Source: Bacteroidaceae bacterium (GTDB taxonomy: Bacteria; Bacteroidota; Bacteroidia; Bacteroidales; Bacteroidaceae). Taken from it: a stretch of 9,288 nucleotides of DNA. The notes beneath the pieces were generated by a model. The model made no database searches. It was given only the letters and a program-made list of their open reading frames with translations, and was not told the origin of the DNA. The position numbers were made by a program, and so were the translations under genes. Below are positions 1 to 8,001 of this stretch, piece after piece. The stretch is taken from NCBI GenBank assembly GCA_021443285.1, contig JABUUG010000020.1, positions 21,078 to 30,365 on the forward strand, written 5' to 3'. Numbering within the stretch: the stretch's first letter is position 1; each line of letters opens with the position of its first letter.

Positions 1-590
1 ACGACCTTAGTCTCTGTAGAAAGCTGGATATCGTTTGAGTCGTAGAACATGATGAGGTTGTCGAGACCGAGAACGGAAGCGATGCGGGCGCCACCCTGTG
101 AAATCTCTTCCTGAACACCACCATCAGAGATGTAGGCGTATATCGTCTCCTTTGCAAATGACGGGTTGCCGGTTTTTGCAGCAAGGAACTTTGCGGCAAT
201 GGCAGCACCAATAGCAAACACATGACCCTGACCGAGAGGACCGGATGTGTTCTCTATGCCACGAGCAACCTCAAACTCCGGGTGACCTGTTGTTGGCGAA
301 CCCCACTGACGAAGCTGTGCAAGCTCTTCAAGAGAGAACTTACCTGCAAGGCAGAGCTGGGAATAGAGCATCGGAGCCATGTGGCCTGGGTCGAGATAGA
401 AACGGTCGCGACCAACCCACTCAGGGTTCTGTGGGTCATAGTTGAGATACTCTGAATAAAGAACATTAATGAAGTCTGCGCCACCCATAGCACCGCCTGG
501 ATGACCTGACTTAGCCTTCTCTACTGCAGAAGCAGCGAGGATGCGGATGTTGTCCGCTGCGTGATTAAGAACGCTAATTGGATTTTTCAT
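1..590 (-). CDS. tkt: Transketolase, N-terminal part (cut by window edge)
   Basis: This is the first 196 codons of a transketolase, a thiamine diphosphate enzyme that moves two-carbon units between sugar phosphates in the non-oxidative pentose phosphate pathway. The start is ATG at 588-590, giving MKNPISVLNHAADNIRILAA; about two thirds of a roughly 670-residue family protein lies beyond the left edge. Visible cofactor-domain elements are SGHPGGAMG with H30, GH at 69-70, TGHPE with H103, GPLGQG at 117-122, and D156, N186 and I188, which align with the Mg/ThDP ligands D155, N185 and I187 of E. coli TktA. Some normally strict motifs are altered: the ThDP motif reads SDGGVQEEIS rather than GDGxxxEGIS, and the H70 region reads LDPGH rather than SNGH. 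It is the last gene seen in the operon, 37 bp after the pentulose kinase, and is suited to consume D-xylulose 5-phosphate made by AraD. Identity is well supported; the catalytic C-terminal half cannot be inspected. Confidence 0.95.
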   Translation of the reverse strand, partial: MKNPISVLNHAADNIRILAASAVEKAKSGHPGGAMGGADFINVLYSEYLNYDPQNPEWVGRDRFYLDPGHMAPMLYSQLCLAGKFSLEELAQLRQWGSPTTGHPEFEVARGIENTSGPLGQGHVFAIGAAIAAKFLAAKTGNPSFAKETIYAYISDGGVQEEISQGGARIASVLGLDNLIMFYDSNDIQLSTETKV

Positions 591-627
591 GTTGTAGATA
601 AAACTATGTTAAATTATACATTGTAAA

Positions 628-2220
628 TTACTTCTTGTTTTCAACAGCAGCTTTTTCAATAGCTAACCCTGCCTTATAGACCTCGATGTATTTGTTGAAG
701 CCCTCGACATCCTCTGGAGTCGGAGCAATCTCTACTCCTGTATTGCCTGCGAAGACTACTTTGTCGAGATAGTCCGCGAGGTTAAGGCCTTTAGGATTGT
801 TGATGACATAAGCGGCAAGCAGGGCGATACCCCATGCACCACCTTCACCTGCAGTCTCCATAACAGAGATTGGCGAGTTGAGGGCTGCAGCAAGAATACG
901 CTGACCAACACCCGGAGTCTTGAACAGACCGCCATGACCAGTTATGCGGTCAACCTTCACCTGCTCTTCCTTGAACAGAACATCATTACCGAGCTTCAGT
1001 ACGGCAACTGTAGCGTAAAGGTTGGTGCGGATGAAGTTGGCAAGGTTGAACTTGTCATTTGCAGAACGAACTACCAATGGACGACCTTCTGCAAGACCCG
1101 TTACAGGCTCACCTGAAATATAGTTGTATGCGAGAACGCCGCCACAATCTGGGTCGCCCTTGAGGGCATTGTTATAGAGCTTGCCATAAACCTCATTCAT
1201 GTCAACAGGCACGCCGAGCAGCTCCTGGTACTCCTTGAAGAGCTTAACCCATGCGTTGATGTCTGATGTGCAGTTGTTGCAGTGAACCATAGCTACGAGC
1301 GAACCATCGGGTGTGGTTACCATGTCAATCATCTCGTTTGGTTTTGAGAGGTCTTTCTCAAGCACAATCATTGAGAATGAAGATGTTCCGGCCGACACAT
1401 TACCTGTGCGCTGTTTAACGGCATTCGTGGCTGTCATACCTGTGCCGGCATCACCCTCTGGAGGACAAAGTGGAATACCAGCCTTTAGGTGTCCCGATAC
1501 ATCAAGCTTCAATGCGCCCTCTGGAGTGAGGAAACCAGCATTCTTACCAGCTACAAGCACTTCTGGGAAGATGTCGCGGAGTTTCCAAGAGAAACCTTTC
1601 GGAGCAATGAGGTTGTCAAACTGCTCAACCATCTTTGCATTGTAGTCCTTAGTTTCAGGGTCAACTGGTATCATACCCGAAGCATCGCCCACACCAAGCA
1701 CCTTCTTGCCAGTCAACTGCCAGTGGATGAAGCCGGCAAGTGTTGTCTGGAAATCAATGTCCTTGACATGCTCCTCATTGTTGAGGATTGCCTGATAGAG
1801 GTGTGAGATAGACCAGCGCAGAGGGATGTTGTAGTTGAACAGTTTTGACAGCTCGGCGGCAGCGTCTGCAGTGTTTGTGTTTCTCCATGTGCGGAAAGGA
1901 ACGAGTATCTCCTGCTTGCTGTTGAATGCCATGTATCCGTGCATCATGGCACTGATACCGATAGCGCCAAGAATCTCGATCTCTGTATCATACTGCTTCA
2001 GCACATTCTTGCGGAGGTCAGCATAGCAGTCCTGAAGTCCGTACCATATAGCCTCTGTGCTATAAGTCCACAGACCGTCAACGAGCTGGTTCTCCCATTC
2101 GTGTGAACCCTGTGCTATAGGCTTGTTCTCTTCATCAATGAGGACAGCCTTTATTCTGGTAGAGCCGAATTCTATTCCGAGAACGGCCTTGCCGCTTTGT
2201 ATATATTCTTTTGTTGTCAT
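628..2220 (-). CDS. araB: FGGY-family pentulose kinase, probable L-ribulokinase
   Basis: This 530-residue sugar kinase of the FGGY family probably phosphorylates L-ribulose to L-ribulose 5-phosphate in the cytoplasm. The N-terminal phosphate-binding motif is [15 protein letters not shown] (15-29). SAMMHG at 90-95 matches the substrate-binding SGQMHG loop of xylulokinases. [10 protein letters not shown] (253-262) holds the probable catalytic base D257. The C-terminal ATP-site segment [10 protein letters not shown] is at 428-437. Length lies between E. coli XylB (484) and AraB (566), and the motifs resemble xylulokinase more than classical AraB, so automatic annotation may call it xylulokinase. 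Position decides the assignment: it follows araD and araA and precedes transketolase, and without it the L-arabinose pathway here would lack its kinase. The gene lies 58 bp after araA. The start ATG at 2218-2220 has an A-rich leader with no Shine-Dalgarno. The kinase family is certain; the substrate is inferred. Confidence 0.85.
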   Translation of the reverse strand: MTTKEYIQSGKAVLGIEFGSTRIKAVLIDEENKPIAQGSHEWENQLVDGLWTYSTEAIWYGLQDCYADLRKNVLKQYDTEIEILGAIGISAMMHGYMAFNSKQEILVPFRTWRNTNTADAAAELSKLFNYNIPLRWSISHLYQAILNNEEHVKDIDFQTTLAGFIHWQLTGKKVLGVGDASGMIPVDPETKDYNAKMVEQFDNLIAPKGFSWKLRDIFPEVLVAGKNAGFLTPEGALKLDVSGHLKAGIPLCPPEGDAGTGMTATNAVKQRTGNVSAGTSSFSMIVLEKDLSKPNEMIDMVTTPDGSLVAMVHCNNCTSDINAWVKLFKEYQELLGVPVDMNEVYGKLYNNALKGDPDCGGVLAYNYISGEPVTGLAEGRPLVVRSANDKFNLANFIRTNLYATVAVLKLGNDVLFKEEQVKVDRITGHGGLFKTPGVGQRILAAALNSPISVMETAGEGGAWGIALLAAYVINNPKGLNLADYLDKVVFAGNTGVEIAPTPEDVEGFNKYIEVYKAGLAIEKAAVENKK

Positions 2221-2278
2221 TTATACATTTTTGATTTATGATGTATGATTTGTTGAATTAAGTGGACAGGGTGCTTTA

Positions 2279-3817
2279 TTATTTCAATGCTTTGTTGAGC
2301 ATGTAATAAACTTCATTGTTGCGCAGCTGGTTCTTGAATCCGCAAGTGGTTGTACTCTTGTCGATGTTTATGCACTCAATGCCGCAAATCTCTGCGAAGT
2401 CTTCCCAGTATTCTGCTGTTATGTCATACGAGAACGCGCTGTGGTGTGTACCGCCTGCGAGAATCCATGCTCCGGCACCTACCTCAAACGATGGCTGTGG
2501 AATCCAAAGAGCAGAGGCAACAGGAAGTTTCGGCATTGGTTTTGGCTCGATGCAGTCAACCTCTGATGTGATGAGGCGGAAGCGGTTGCCAAGGTCAACG
2601 ATAGTAGCCTTGATACCATAGCCTGTCTTTGATGTGAACACGAGGCGTGCTGTCTGCTCCTTGCGGATACCGATACCGAGAAAATGAACCTCAAGTTTTG
2701 GCTTGTCTATGGCAATGAGTGGGCAAACCTCAAGCATGTGGCTCTGCAGTGACGATGTGCAGTCGGCAGCGAAATTCAGAGTGTAGTCCTCAAGGAATGA
2801 GCATCCCTTAGCCATGCCCTGGCTCATAACCCAGAGTGAGCGATAGAGACATGCTGTCTTCCAGTCTCCTTCTGCACCGAAGCCGATACCTTCAGCCATT
2901 AGACGCTGGGTGGCAAGACCTGGTATCTGGTCGAAACCGCAGAAGTCAGTTGCCTTGATGTCTGCATCGCCGAGGTCGTCGAAGTTTGTGGTGAAAGCGG
3001 TAGCACCCTCATCGGCAAGCACGCGACGGATGGCAATCTCGCCCTTTGCGGCATGCTTTACCTTCTCCCAGTAAACCTCTTCGCCAGACTCGTCAATCTT
3101 TATTGTGTACGATTTCTTGTATTCCTCTACTAATGCGTCAACCTCTTCGTCTGTTACCTTCTTGAAGTAGTCCATCAGTGAAGAAACAGGGTAGTAGTCA
3201 ACATGATAGCCGCAACGCTGCTCGAACTCTACGCGGTCGCCATCGGTTACGGCAACATTGTTCATGTTCATACCGAACATCAGGCAGCGGCAGTTCTTTG
3301 CATCAGCAACGGCAGCAGCTACGCGGGCCCATACTGCAATCTTCTCCTGTGCCTCTTTGCTCTTCCAGTAGCCTACAACCACCTTGCGTGGAACGCGCAT
3401 ACGGGTGCAGATGTGTCCGAACTCGATGTCGCCATGAGCCGACTGGTTGAGGTTCATGAAGTCCATGTCCATTGTGTCCCATGGAATCTCTGCATTGTAC
3501 TGTGTGTGGAAATGGAGCATTGGCTTCTGGAGAGCCTGCAGACCTTTTATCCACATTTTGGCAGGTGAGAATGTGTGCATCCATGTAATGATACCGGCAC
3601 ACTTCGCATCGCTGTTAGCCGCCTTCATAATCTCCTCAACTTCTTTTGAAGAGTTAGCAGTACCTTTGTAAACAACTTTCACTGGGATGATGCCGCTGTT
3701 ATTCAGGCCGTCAACCATTTCTTTTGAGTGGCCGTCAACAATCTTCACTGTTTCGCCACCATAAAGCAACTGTGCTCCGGTAATCCACCAGAGTTCTATA
3801 TTTTCGTAAGCTTTCAT
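2279..3817 (-). CDS. araA: L-arabinose isomerase
   Basis: This enzyme converts L-arabinose to L-ribulose in the cytoplasm, using a divalent metal such as Mn2+. The 512-residue length fits the family (E. coli about 500). All four metal-binding catalytic positions known from E. coli AraA (E306, E333, H350, H450) can be found: E316 in AEGDWK, E343 in FLEDY, H360 in SHMLEVCP and the histidine pair at 458-459 in GGTHH. The central stretch from FTTNFDDL (275-282) through QIPGLATQRLM (297-307) also fits the family. There is no signal peptide or membrane segment. The gene lies between araD (107 bp upstream) and the pentulose kinase (58 bp downstream) on the same strand. The start ATG at 3815-3817 follows an A-rich leader without a Shine-Dalgarno, and the protein begins MKAYENIELWWITGAQ, as expected for this family. 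Nothing appears broken. Confidence 0.97.
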   Translation of the reverse strand: MKAYENIELWWITGAQLLYGGETVKIVDGHSKEMVDGLNNSGIIPVKVVYKGTANSSKEVEEIMKAANSDAKCAGIITWMHTFSPAKMWIKGLQALQKPMLHFHTQYNAEIPWDTMDMDFMNLNQSAHGDIEFGHICTRMRVPRKVVVGYWKSKEAQEKIAVWARVAAAVADAKNCRCLMFGMNMNNVAVTDGDRVEFEQRCGYHVDYYPVSSLMDYFKKVTDEEVDALVEEYKKSYTIKIDESGEEVYWEKVKHAAKGEIAIRRVLADEGATAFTTNFDDLGDADIKATDFCGFDQIPGLATQRLMAEGIGFGAEGDWKTACLYRSLWVMSQGMAKGCSFLEDYTLNFAADCTSSLQSHMLEVCPLIAIDKPKLEVHFLGIGIRKEQTARLVFTSKTGYGIKATIVDLGNRFRLITSEVDCIEPKPMPKLPVASALWIPQPSFEVGAGAWILAGGTHHSAFSYDITAEYWEDFAEICGIECINIDKSTTTCGFKNQLRNNEVYYMLNKALK

Positions 3818-3856
3818 TGTTTGTTAGTTATGTTTTTTATGGTTAAAGTATAGGGC

Positions 3857-3914
3857 GTAAAGAAAACCAAGAATGTATAGAATGTAGAGCCATTACCTTC
3901 TTTGCTTTCTTTAC
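3857..3914 (-). repeat. 9-bp inverted repeat in the araA leader
   Basis: GTAAAGAAA at 3857-3865 and TTTCTTTAC at 3906-3914 are perfect inverted copies 40 nt apart, within the 107-bp gap between araD and araA. The interval also holds a direct repeat, GAATGTA-TA-GAATGTA at 3871-3886. The stem would be A/U-rich and the loop long, so a stable hairpin is doubtful. It may be an operator or a chance feature of A/T-rich leader DNA. Confidence 0.4.
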
Positions 3915-3924
3915 TAATAATTAA

Positions 3925-4635
3925 TTAATGTTTCTGTCCGGGCTGGCCGTAATATGCGTTTGGACCGTGTTTGCGCATATAGTGCTTCTCGATGAGAAGA
4001 GGGTTCATGGTGAGGTTAGGGTTAACGCTGAATGCCACGAATGCCATCTTTGCGCACTGCTCCATTACCTTTGCATTGTAAACTGCGTTGTCTGGAGATG
4101 TACCCCAGCTGAACGGACCGTGGTTCTTTACGAGAACGGCTGGAGTATGGTCTGGATTAATTTTGCGGATGTTGAGTATTTCGTCAACAATCACATTGCC
4201 AGTCTCAAGCTCATACTGCCCCTTCACCTCTGCTTCCGTCATATCGCGTGTGCATGGAATCTCCTTGTAGAAGTAGTCGGCATGGGTAGTTCCGATGTTT
4301 GGAATGTCACGCCCTGCCTCTGCAAACGCTGTGGCATAAGTAGAGTGTGTATGTACTACGCCCTGTATGTTCGGGAATGCCTTATACAGAACGAGATGGG
4401 TAGGAGTGTCGCTTGATGGGTTGAGGTTGCCTTCCGCAACTTTACCTGTCTCAAGATCAACAACCACCATATCTTCCGCCTTCATGTCGTCGTAGCTTAC
4501 ACCCGAAGGTTTGATTACTACGAGTCCTTTTTCACGGTCTATGCCAGAGACATTACCCCATGTGAAGATAACTAGTCCCTGCTTTACAAGGTCAAGATTT
4601 GCCTTGAACACTTTTTGTTTGAGTTCTTCCAACAT
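3925..4635 (-). CDS. araD: L-ribulose-5-phosphate 4-epimerase
   Basis: This class II aldolase-fold zinc enzyme converts L-ribulose 5-phosphate to D-xylulose 5-phosphate in the cytoplasm. I start it at the ATG at 4633-4635, giving 236 residues that begin MLEELKQKV, which matches the start of E. coli AraD (MLEDLKRQV, 231 residues). The frame stays open upstream to an ATG at 4671, but the extra twelve residues [12 protein letters not shown] resemble no family N-terminus and probably come from leader RNA. Key residues fall at almost the same numbers as in E. coli: D76, zinc ligands H95 and H97 in VVHTHS, D120 in THADYFY, H172 in NHGPFSWG and Y229 in AYYGQ. The C-terminal tail ends PGQKH. It follows the symporter by 124 bp containing a terminator-like hairpin and precedes araA by 107 bp, so it opens the catabolic half of the cluster. 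Confidence 0.96.
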   Translation of the reverse strand: MLEELKQKVFKANLDLVKQGLVIFTWGNVSGIDREKGLVVIKPSGVSYDDMKAEDMVVVDLETGKVAEGNLNPSSDTPTHLVLYKAFPNIQGVVHTHSTYATAFAEAGRDIPNIGTTHADYFYKEIPCTRDMTEAEVKGQYELETGNVIVDEILNIRKINPDHTPAVLVKNHGPFSWGTSPDNAVYNAKVMEQCAKMAFVAFSVNPNLTMNPLLIEKHYMRKHGPNAYYGQPGQKH

Positions 4636-4649
4636 ATTGTTTTCTCTCT

Positions 4650-4665
4650 TTCCCCTTGCGGAGAA
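4650..4665 (-). promoter_or_regulatory. Small GCAA-loop hairpin just upstream of araD
   Basis: On the transcript UUCUCC-GCAA-GGGGAA can form a 6-bp stem (one U-G pair) closed by a GNRA tetraloop. It ends 14 nt before the araD ATG at 4635; the intervening AGAGAGAAAACAAT is the likely ribosome landing site. This placement fits leader RNA and supports the internal start rather than the upstream ATG at 4671. Confidence 0.4.
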
Positions 4666-4707
4666 TGCCACGAGAGTGTATGGCTTTTATTTCTTTTAAC
4701 AATAAAA

Positions 4708-4749
4708 TTCCTGTCCACCAAGTCTTATGGCAAGGCTGGGGGACAGGAA
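4708..4749 (-). terminator. Terminator-like hairpin between symporter and araD
   Basis: TTCCTGTCC at 4708-4716 and GGACAGGAA at 4741-4749 are perfect 9-bp inverted arms. On the transcript the inner flanks add CCAG/UUGG pairs after one mismatch, leaving a short loop. The RNA continues with UUUUAUUGUU, a U-rich tail. The hairpin starts about 10 nt after the symporter stop codon. It could end part of the transcript or protect the upstream mRNA from 3' decay, letting the transport half and the ara half be expressed at different levels. The araD start is only 72 nt beyond it, so either readthrough or a promoter in that short leader is required. Confidence 0.6.
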
Positions 4750-4759
4750 CTATCCTATT

Positions 4760-6724
4760 TTACCAAAGCATGATATAAAGTACGGCGAGGATTACTATCA
4801 CGCCGACAGCTCCGAGGTTGAATCCCAAATCTGTCTTGAAGATGTCGAGATTAACATGGAGTGCCTTTACATCTTGCACTTTGTCAAGTGCATTGGAGCG
4901 GAGGTATATGGCAAGTGTGGTGAAGAATGCAATTGGGAACCACAATGCACTGAAACCATAACGCTCAAGTGTGATTGCCCATTCTTGGCCAGAAGATGCA
5001 CCAAACATCTGAGCACCGAGAGCCACAAGGAGTATAACCGCAACGCCGAGGAGCATGTAGCCATACTTGAGTTGGGTGTTCTTCACTTCTATTGTGATAG
5101 CTTCTGCCTCAACAGTCTTTGTGCTTGCAAGAGAGAGAGCGATGAACATCACTGCAAGGACAATGAATACGTAGCACATACGGATGAGGAACGGTGTGTC
5201 AGGAAGCAGAGCCTTGAAGATGATTGAGAAGGCAAATGTTCCGATAGCGGCTGCAACGGCAGCTACACCGGAAGCACGCTTCCAGAGAAGTCCGAGACCG
5301 AAGATTACGACGATACCAGGATATACGAATCCTGAGTACTCCTGAATGTACTGGAATGCCTGATCGAGACCGCCCATGAGTGGGTAAACTGCTATAAGGG
5401 CAATAACAAGAGCCGAAACAGAAGTGAGACGACCTACATTCACGAGCTTGTTATCGCTTGCCTTCTTGTCGATGTACTGCTTGTAAACATCCATCGTGAA
5501 GATGGTTGATGTGGAGTTGAACATTGAGGCAAGTGAGGAGATTACGGCTGCAGTGAGAGCAGCAAATGACAGACCCTTGATTCCTGTAGGAGTGAAGTTG
5601 CGGATAAGGAACGGATAGGCGTCGTCTGAACGCTCTATAGACCCCTGAAGGCTGAGGTTGCTGAAGTCGAGAACTGTGCCGTCCATGAATGTCAGACTGT
5701 CGCCCTTCCAGATAAGGAATGCACAGACGCCAGGGATACAAACGATGAATGGGATGAGAATCTTGAGGAAAGCGGCGAAGATAAGACCCTTCTTTGCCTC
5801 CTTGAGAGACTTTGCAGCAAGACCCTTCTGGATGATGTACTGGTTGAAGCCCCAGTAGCCGAGGTTTGTAAGCCAGAGTGCACCGACAATAACCACGATA
5901 CCAGGAATGTCGAAGTATGGGTCGTCGGTAATGTTTGCAATCTCTGGGTTACGAGATACGACAAGGTTGAAGTGGTGGTCGCCCGGTACTTGTGCAAGCA
6001 GCTCCATTACACGGGTAAGTGCACTTATTGCACCTTCGCAGCCAATAGCCGGAGCAATGGCATCGAGAGCGAAGTAAGCGGTGATAAGACCGCCACCAAC
6101 AAGGAATGTAACCTGCATTACGTCTGTCCATGCCACTGATGCAAGACCGCCGTAGATTGAATACACACCTGCAACAATATAGAGGGCAATGATTATGTTA
6201 AGGAGGTTCAGGTCAACAGTCAGTCCCATGACAACAGCTGGGTCAGCGGGGATACCCAGTATCTGCTTGATGGCGAGTGCACCGAGCCATGCAACAGAAG
6301 TGAGGTTTACGAATACATATAGAAAAAGCCAGAGGATGGAGAATGCAAGACCCACTCCGCTGTTGTAACGTTCACGAAGGAACTGCGGGATTGTGAAAAT
6401 CTTCTGCTCAATCATGAGAGGGAGTAGGAACTTCGCAACTACGATAAGAGTAGCGGCTGCCATAAGCTCATAGGCTGCCATTGCGATACCAGAGGCGTAG
6501 GCAGAACCGGACATACCGATGAACTGCTCTGCAGAGATGTTGGCGGCGATGAGTGATGCACCTACTGCCCACCATGTCAGTGTGTTGCCAGCGAGGAAGT
6601 AGTCGTTGGCATTTTTTTCTTGGCCGTCCTTGTTTCTTGACAAGAACAGACCCATTCCTACAAGTAGAACAATGTAGAAACCAAAGATGACGAAATCAAT
6701 CGTCTCAAATCCGGAATTATTCAT
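4760..6724 (-). CDS. Sodium/sugar symporter of the SSS family, vSGLT-like
   Basis: This 654-residue inner-membrane protein of the sodium:solute symporter family (LeuT fold) most likely imports L-arabinose and/or D-galactose with Na+. It closely resembles Vibrio vSGLT as I remember that sequence. Examples are SAEQFIGMSG with Q67 and E86 (vSGLT Q69 and E88, galactose contacts), A60 and I63 of the Na+ site, WGFNQYIIQ (291-299), the SSLASMFNST stretch with the Na+-site serine pair S396/S397, and FQYIQEYSG (457-465). I count about 16 hydrophobic segments against 14 in vSGLT. The excess comes from a segment at about 535-630 holding two extra helices (near 554-573 and 590-606) before the last helix, which ends VLYIMLW. 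It lies 46 bp after the mutarotase gene. The start ATG at 6722-6724 has an A/T-rich leader. Family is certain; substrate is inferred from neighbours and galactose-site conservation. Confidence 0.93.
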   Translation of the reverse strand: MNNSGFETIDFVIFGFYIVLLVGMGLFLSRNKDGQEKNANDYFLAGNTLTWWAVGASLIAANISAEQFIGMSGSAYASGIAMAAYELMAAATLIVVAKFLLPLMIEQKIFTIPQFLRERYNSGVGLAFSILWLFLYVFVNLTSVAWLGALAIKQILGIPADPAVVMGLTVDLNLLNIIIALYIVAGVYSIYGGLASVAWTDVMQVTFLVGGGLITAYFALDAIAPAIGCEGAISALTRVMELLAQVPGDHHFNLVVSRNPEIANITDDPYFDIPGIVVIVGALWLTNLGYWGFNQYIIQKGLAAKSLKEAKKGLIFAAFLKILIPFIVCIPGVCAFLIWKGDSLTFMDGTVLDFSNLSLQGSIERSDDAYPFLIRNFTPTGIKGLSFAALTAAVISSLASMFNSTSTIFTMDVYKQYIDKKASDNKLVNVGRLTSVSALVIALIAVYPLMGGLDQAFQYIQEYSGFVYPGIVVIFGLGLLWKRASGVAAVAAAIGTFAFSIIFKALLPDTPFLIRMCYVFIVLAVMFIALSLASTKTVEAEAITIEVKNTQLKYGYMLLGVAVILLVALGAQMFGASSGQEWAITLERYGFSALWFPIAFFTTLAIYLRSNALDKVQDVKALHVNLDIFKTDLGFNLGAVGVIVILAVLYIMLW

Positions 6725-6770
6725 GTATTTAATTATTAATTATTTAGGTAATCTTAAGGTTCGGTTTGTG

Positions 6771-7943
6771 TTATTTTATTGAGAATTTGTATGCAGCGTG
6801 GCTGTAATACTTTTCTCCTGGCTTGACAACTGGTGAAGGCCAGCCTTTAACGTTTGGAGAGTTAGGATATTTCTGGCTTTCGAGACAAACACTCACGTGT
6901 GGTGGGTATTTTTTGCCTCCCTTGCATACGAGTTCCTTGTTCTCACCCTGGAAGTTGCCCGTATAGCACTGAACACCAGGCTCGTTTGTGAACATCTCCA
7001 TGAAGATGCCTGTTTTAGGAGAATAGAGTGAAGCGCATACCGTAGTGTCGTCTCCCTTGCCGTCTTTGTAGGTGTTGAGACACCAGTTGTGGTCGTATCC
7101 CTTGCCTCCGCTGTTGCGCATCTGCGGGAAATCTGTTGAGGCGATAGAGTCAGCTATGGCATGAGGCGTGCGGAAGTCCATTGGAGTGCCTTCTACAGAT
7201 GCAATCTCGCCCGTTGGGATGTAGAATGGGGTTGCTGGAGTCCAGTTGTCGGCATTGATGTAAAGTACCATGTCTGTTCCGACATTTTCCGGGTCACCGT
7301 TGAGGTTGTAGTAGTTGTGGTTGGTCATGTTGATGACAGTCTCCTTGTCTGTCGTAGCCTCCCACTTGATGTCGAGTGTGTTGTCAGCGGTTACGGTGTA
7401 AGTGGTTGTTGCTGTTACATTTCCTGGGAAGCCATTCTCTCCGTCTTCTGCAACGAGTGTGAGTTTGAGAATGCTGTCGCCTATCTGTTCAGCGTCGCAT
7501 ACCTTGTGCATCCATCCAGAATTACCACCTCCGTGGAGACAGTTGGGACCGTCATTTGCTTTTAGTTTGTATTCTGTTCCCTCGCATGTGATCTTTGCCC
7601 CAGCAATACGGTTGGCGTAGCGTCCAACAGATGAGCCATAGTCGCTTGGAGAGTTCACTGTGTCAGCATACTGTGCTATGTTGTCGTATCCGAGTACGAC
7701 GTCTGTTGATTTGCCATCCTTGTCAGGCACAACAAGTGACACCACACGACCTCCGTAGTTGGTTATGCACACTTCCATGCCATTTGCATTCTTGAGGGTG
7801 TAGAGTTTTACTGTTTTTTCGTTGATTACTGTGTCGAACTCGGCTGGATTGAGTCCTGAAAGCAGACCTTGTTCGGTCTTCTCTGCTGTGTTGCAAGCGA
7901 GAAGTGATGTAGCTGCCGCTACAGCAAAAAGAATCTTTTTCAT
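6771..7943 (-). CDS. galM: Secreted lipoprotein aldose 1-epimerase (mutarotase)
   Basis: This enzyme interconverts the alpha and beta anomers of aldoses such as galactose and L-arabinose. The 390-residue protein begins with a lipoprotein signal, MKKILFAVAAATSLLAC, with lipobox LLAC and lipidated C17. It should therefore sit in the periplasm, anchored to a membrane, unlike cytoplasmic GalM of E. coli. The residues after C17 (NTAEKTEQ) lack the strongly acidic start typical of surface-exposed Bacteroidetes lipoproteins, so I favour a periplasmic location. Active-site positions of the family are present: R112 in GRYANRI, H137 in CLHGG, H209 in NMTNHNYYN, D284 in GYDHNW, and the catalytic base E355 in VCLESQKYPNSPN. 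Its place directly ahead of the symporter suggests it prepares the anomer that the transporter takes up. The gap to galK is 110 bp and holds a quasi-palindrome. Confidence 0.94.
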   Translation of the reverse strand: MKKILFAVAAATSLLACNTAEKTEQGLLSGLNPAEFDTVINEKTVKLYTLKNANGMEVCITNYGGRVVSLVVPDKDGKSTDVVLGYDNIAQYADTVNSPSDYGSSVGRYANRIAGAKITCEGTEYKLKANDGPNCLHGGGNSGWMHKVCDAEQIGDSILKLTLVAEDGENGFPGNVTATTTYTVTADNTLDIKWEATTDKETVINMTNHNYYNLNGDPENVGTDMVLYINADNWTPATPFYIPTGEIASVEGTPMDFRTPHAIADSIASTDFPQMRNSGGKGYDHNWCLNTYKDGKGDDTTVCASLYSPKTGIFMEMFTNEPGVQCYTGNFQGENKELVCKGGKKYPPHVSVCLESQKYPNSPNVKGWPSPVVKPGEKYYSHAAYKFSIK

Positions 7944-8001
7944 GATATTGTGTTGTTTAATATATTAATGTGTAGAAGGTAAAGGATGTAAAATGTATAA
8001 A

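Noticed and set aside
2217..2228. Three-codon frame ATG TAT AAA TGA whose stop overlaps the kinase start (ATGA)
   Set aside because: It resembles a coupling arrangement, but such a short frame arises easily in A/T-rich leader DNA and nothing else supports its translation.
3928..4416. 162-codon plus-strand open frame opposite araD
   Set aside because: It is fully antisense to araD, whose catalytic residues are all in place. It has no leader or family resemblance.
4636..4671. N-terminal extension of araD from the ATG at 4671 ([12 protein letters not shown])
   Set aside because: E. coli AraD starts at the position equivalent to the internal ATG at 4635. The extension overlaps a small leader hairpin and has no family counterpart.
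4727..5227. 166-codon plus-strand open frame with many Cys and Glu residues
   Set aside because: It lies almost wholly antisense to the strongly conserved symporter gene, and its composition is what the complement of membrane-protein codons produces. It resembles no known family.
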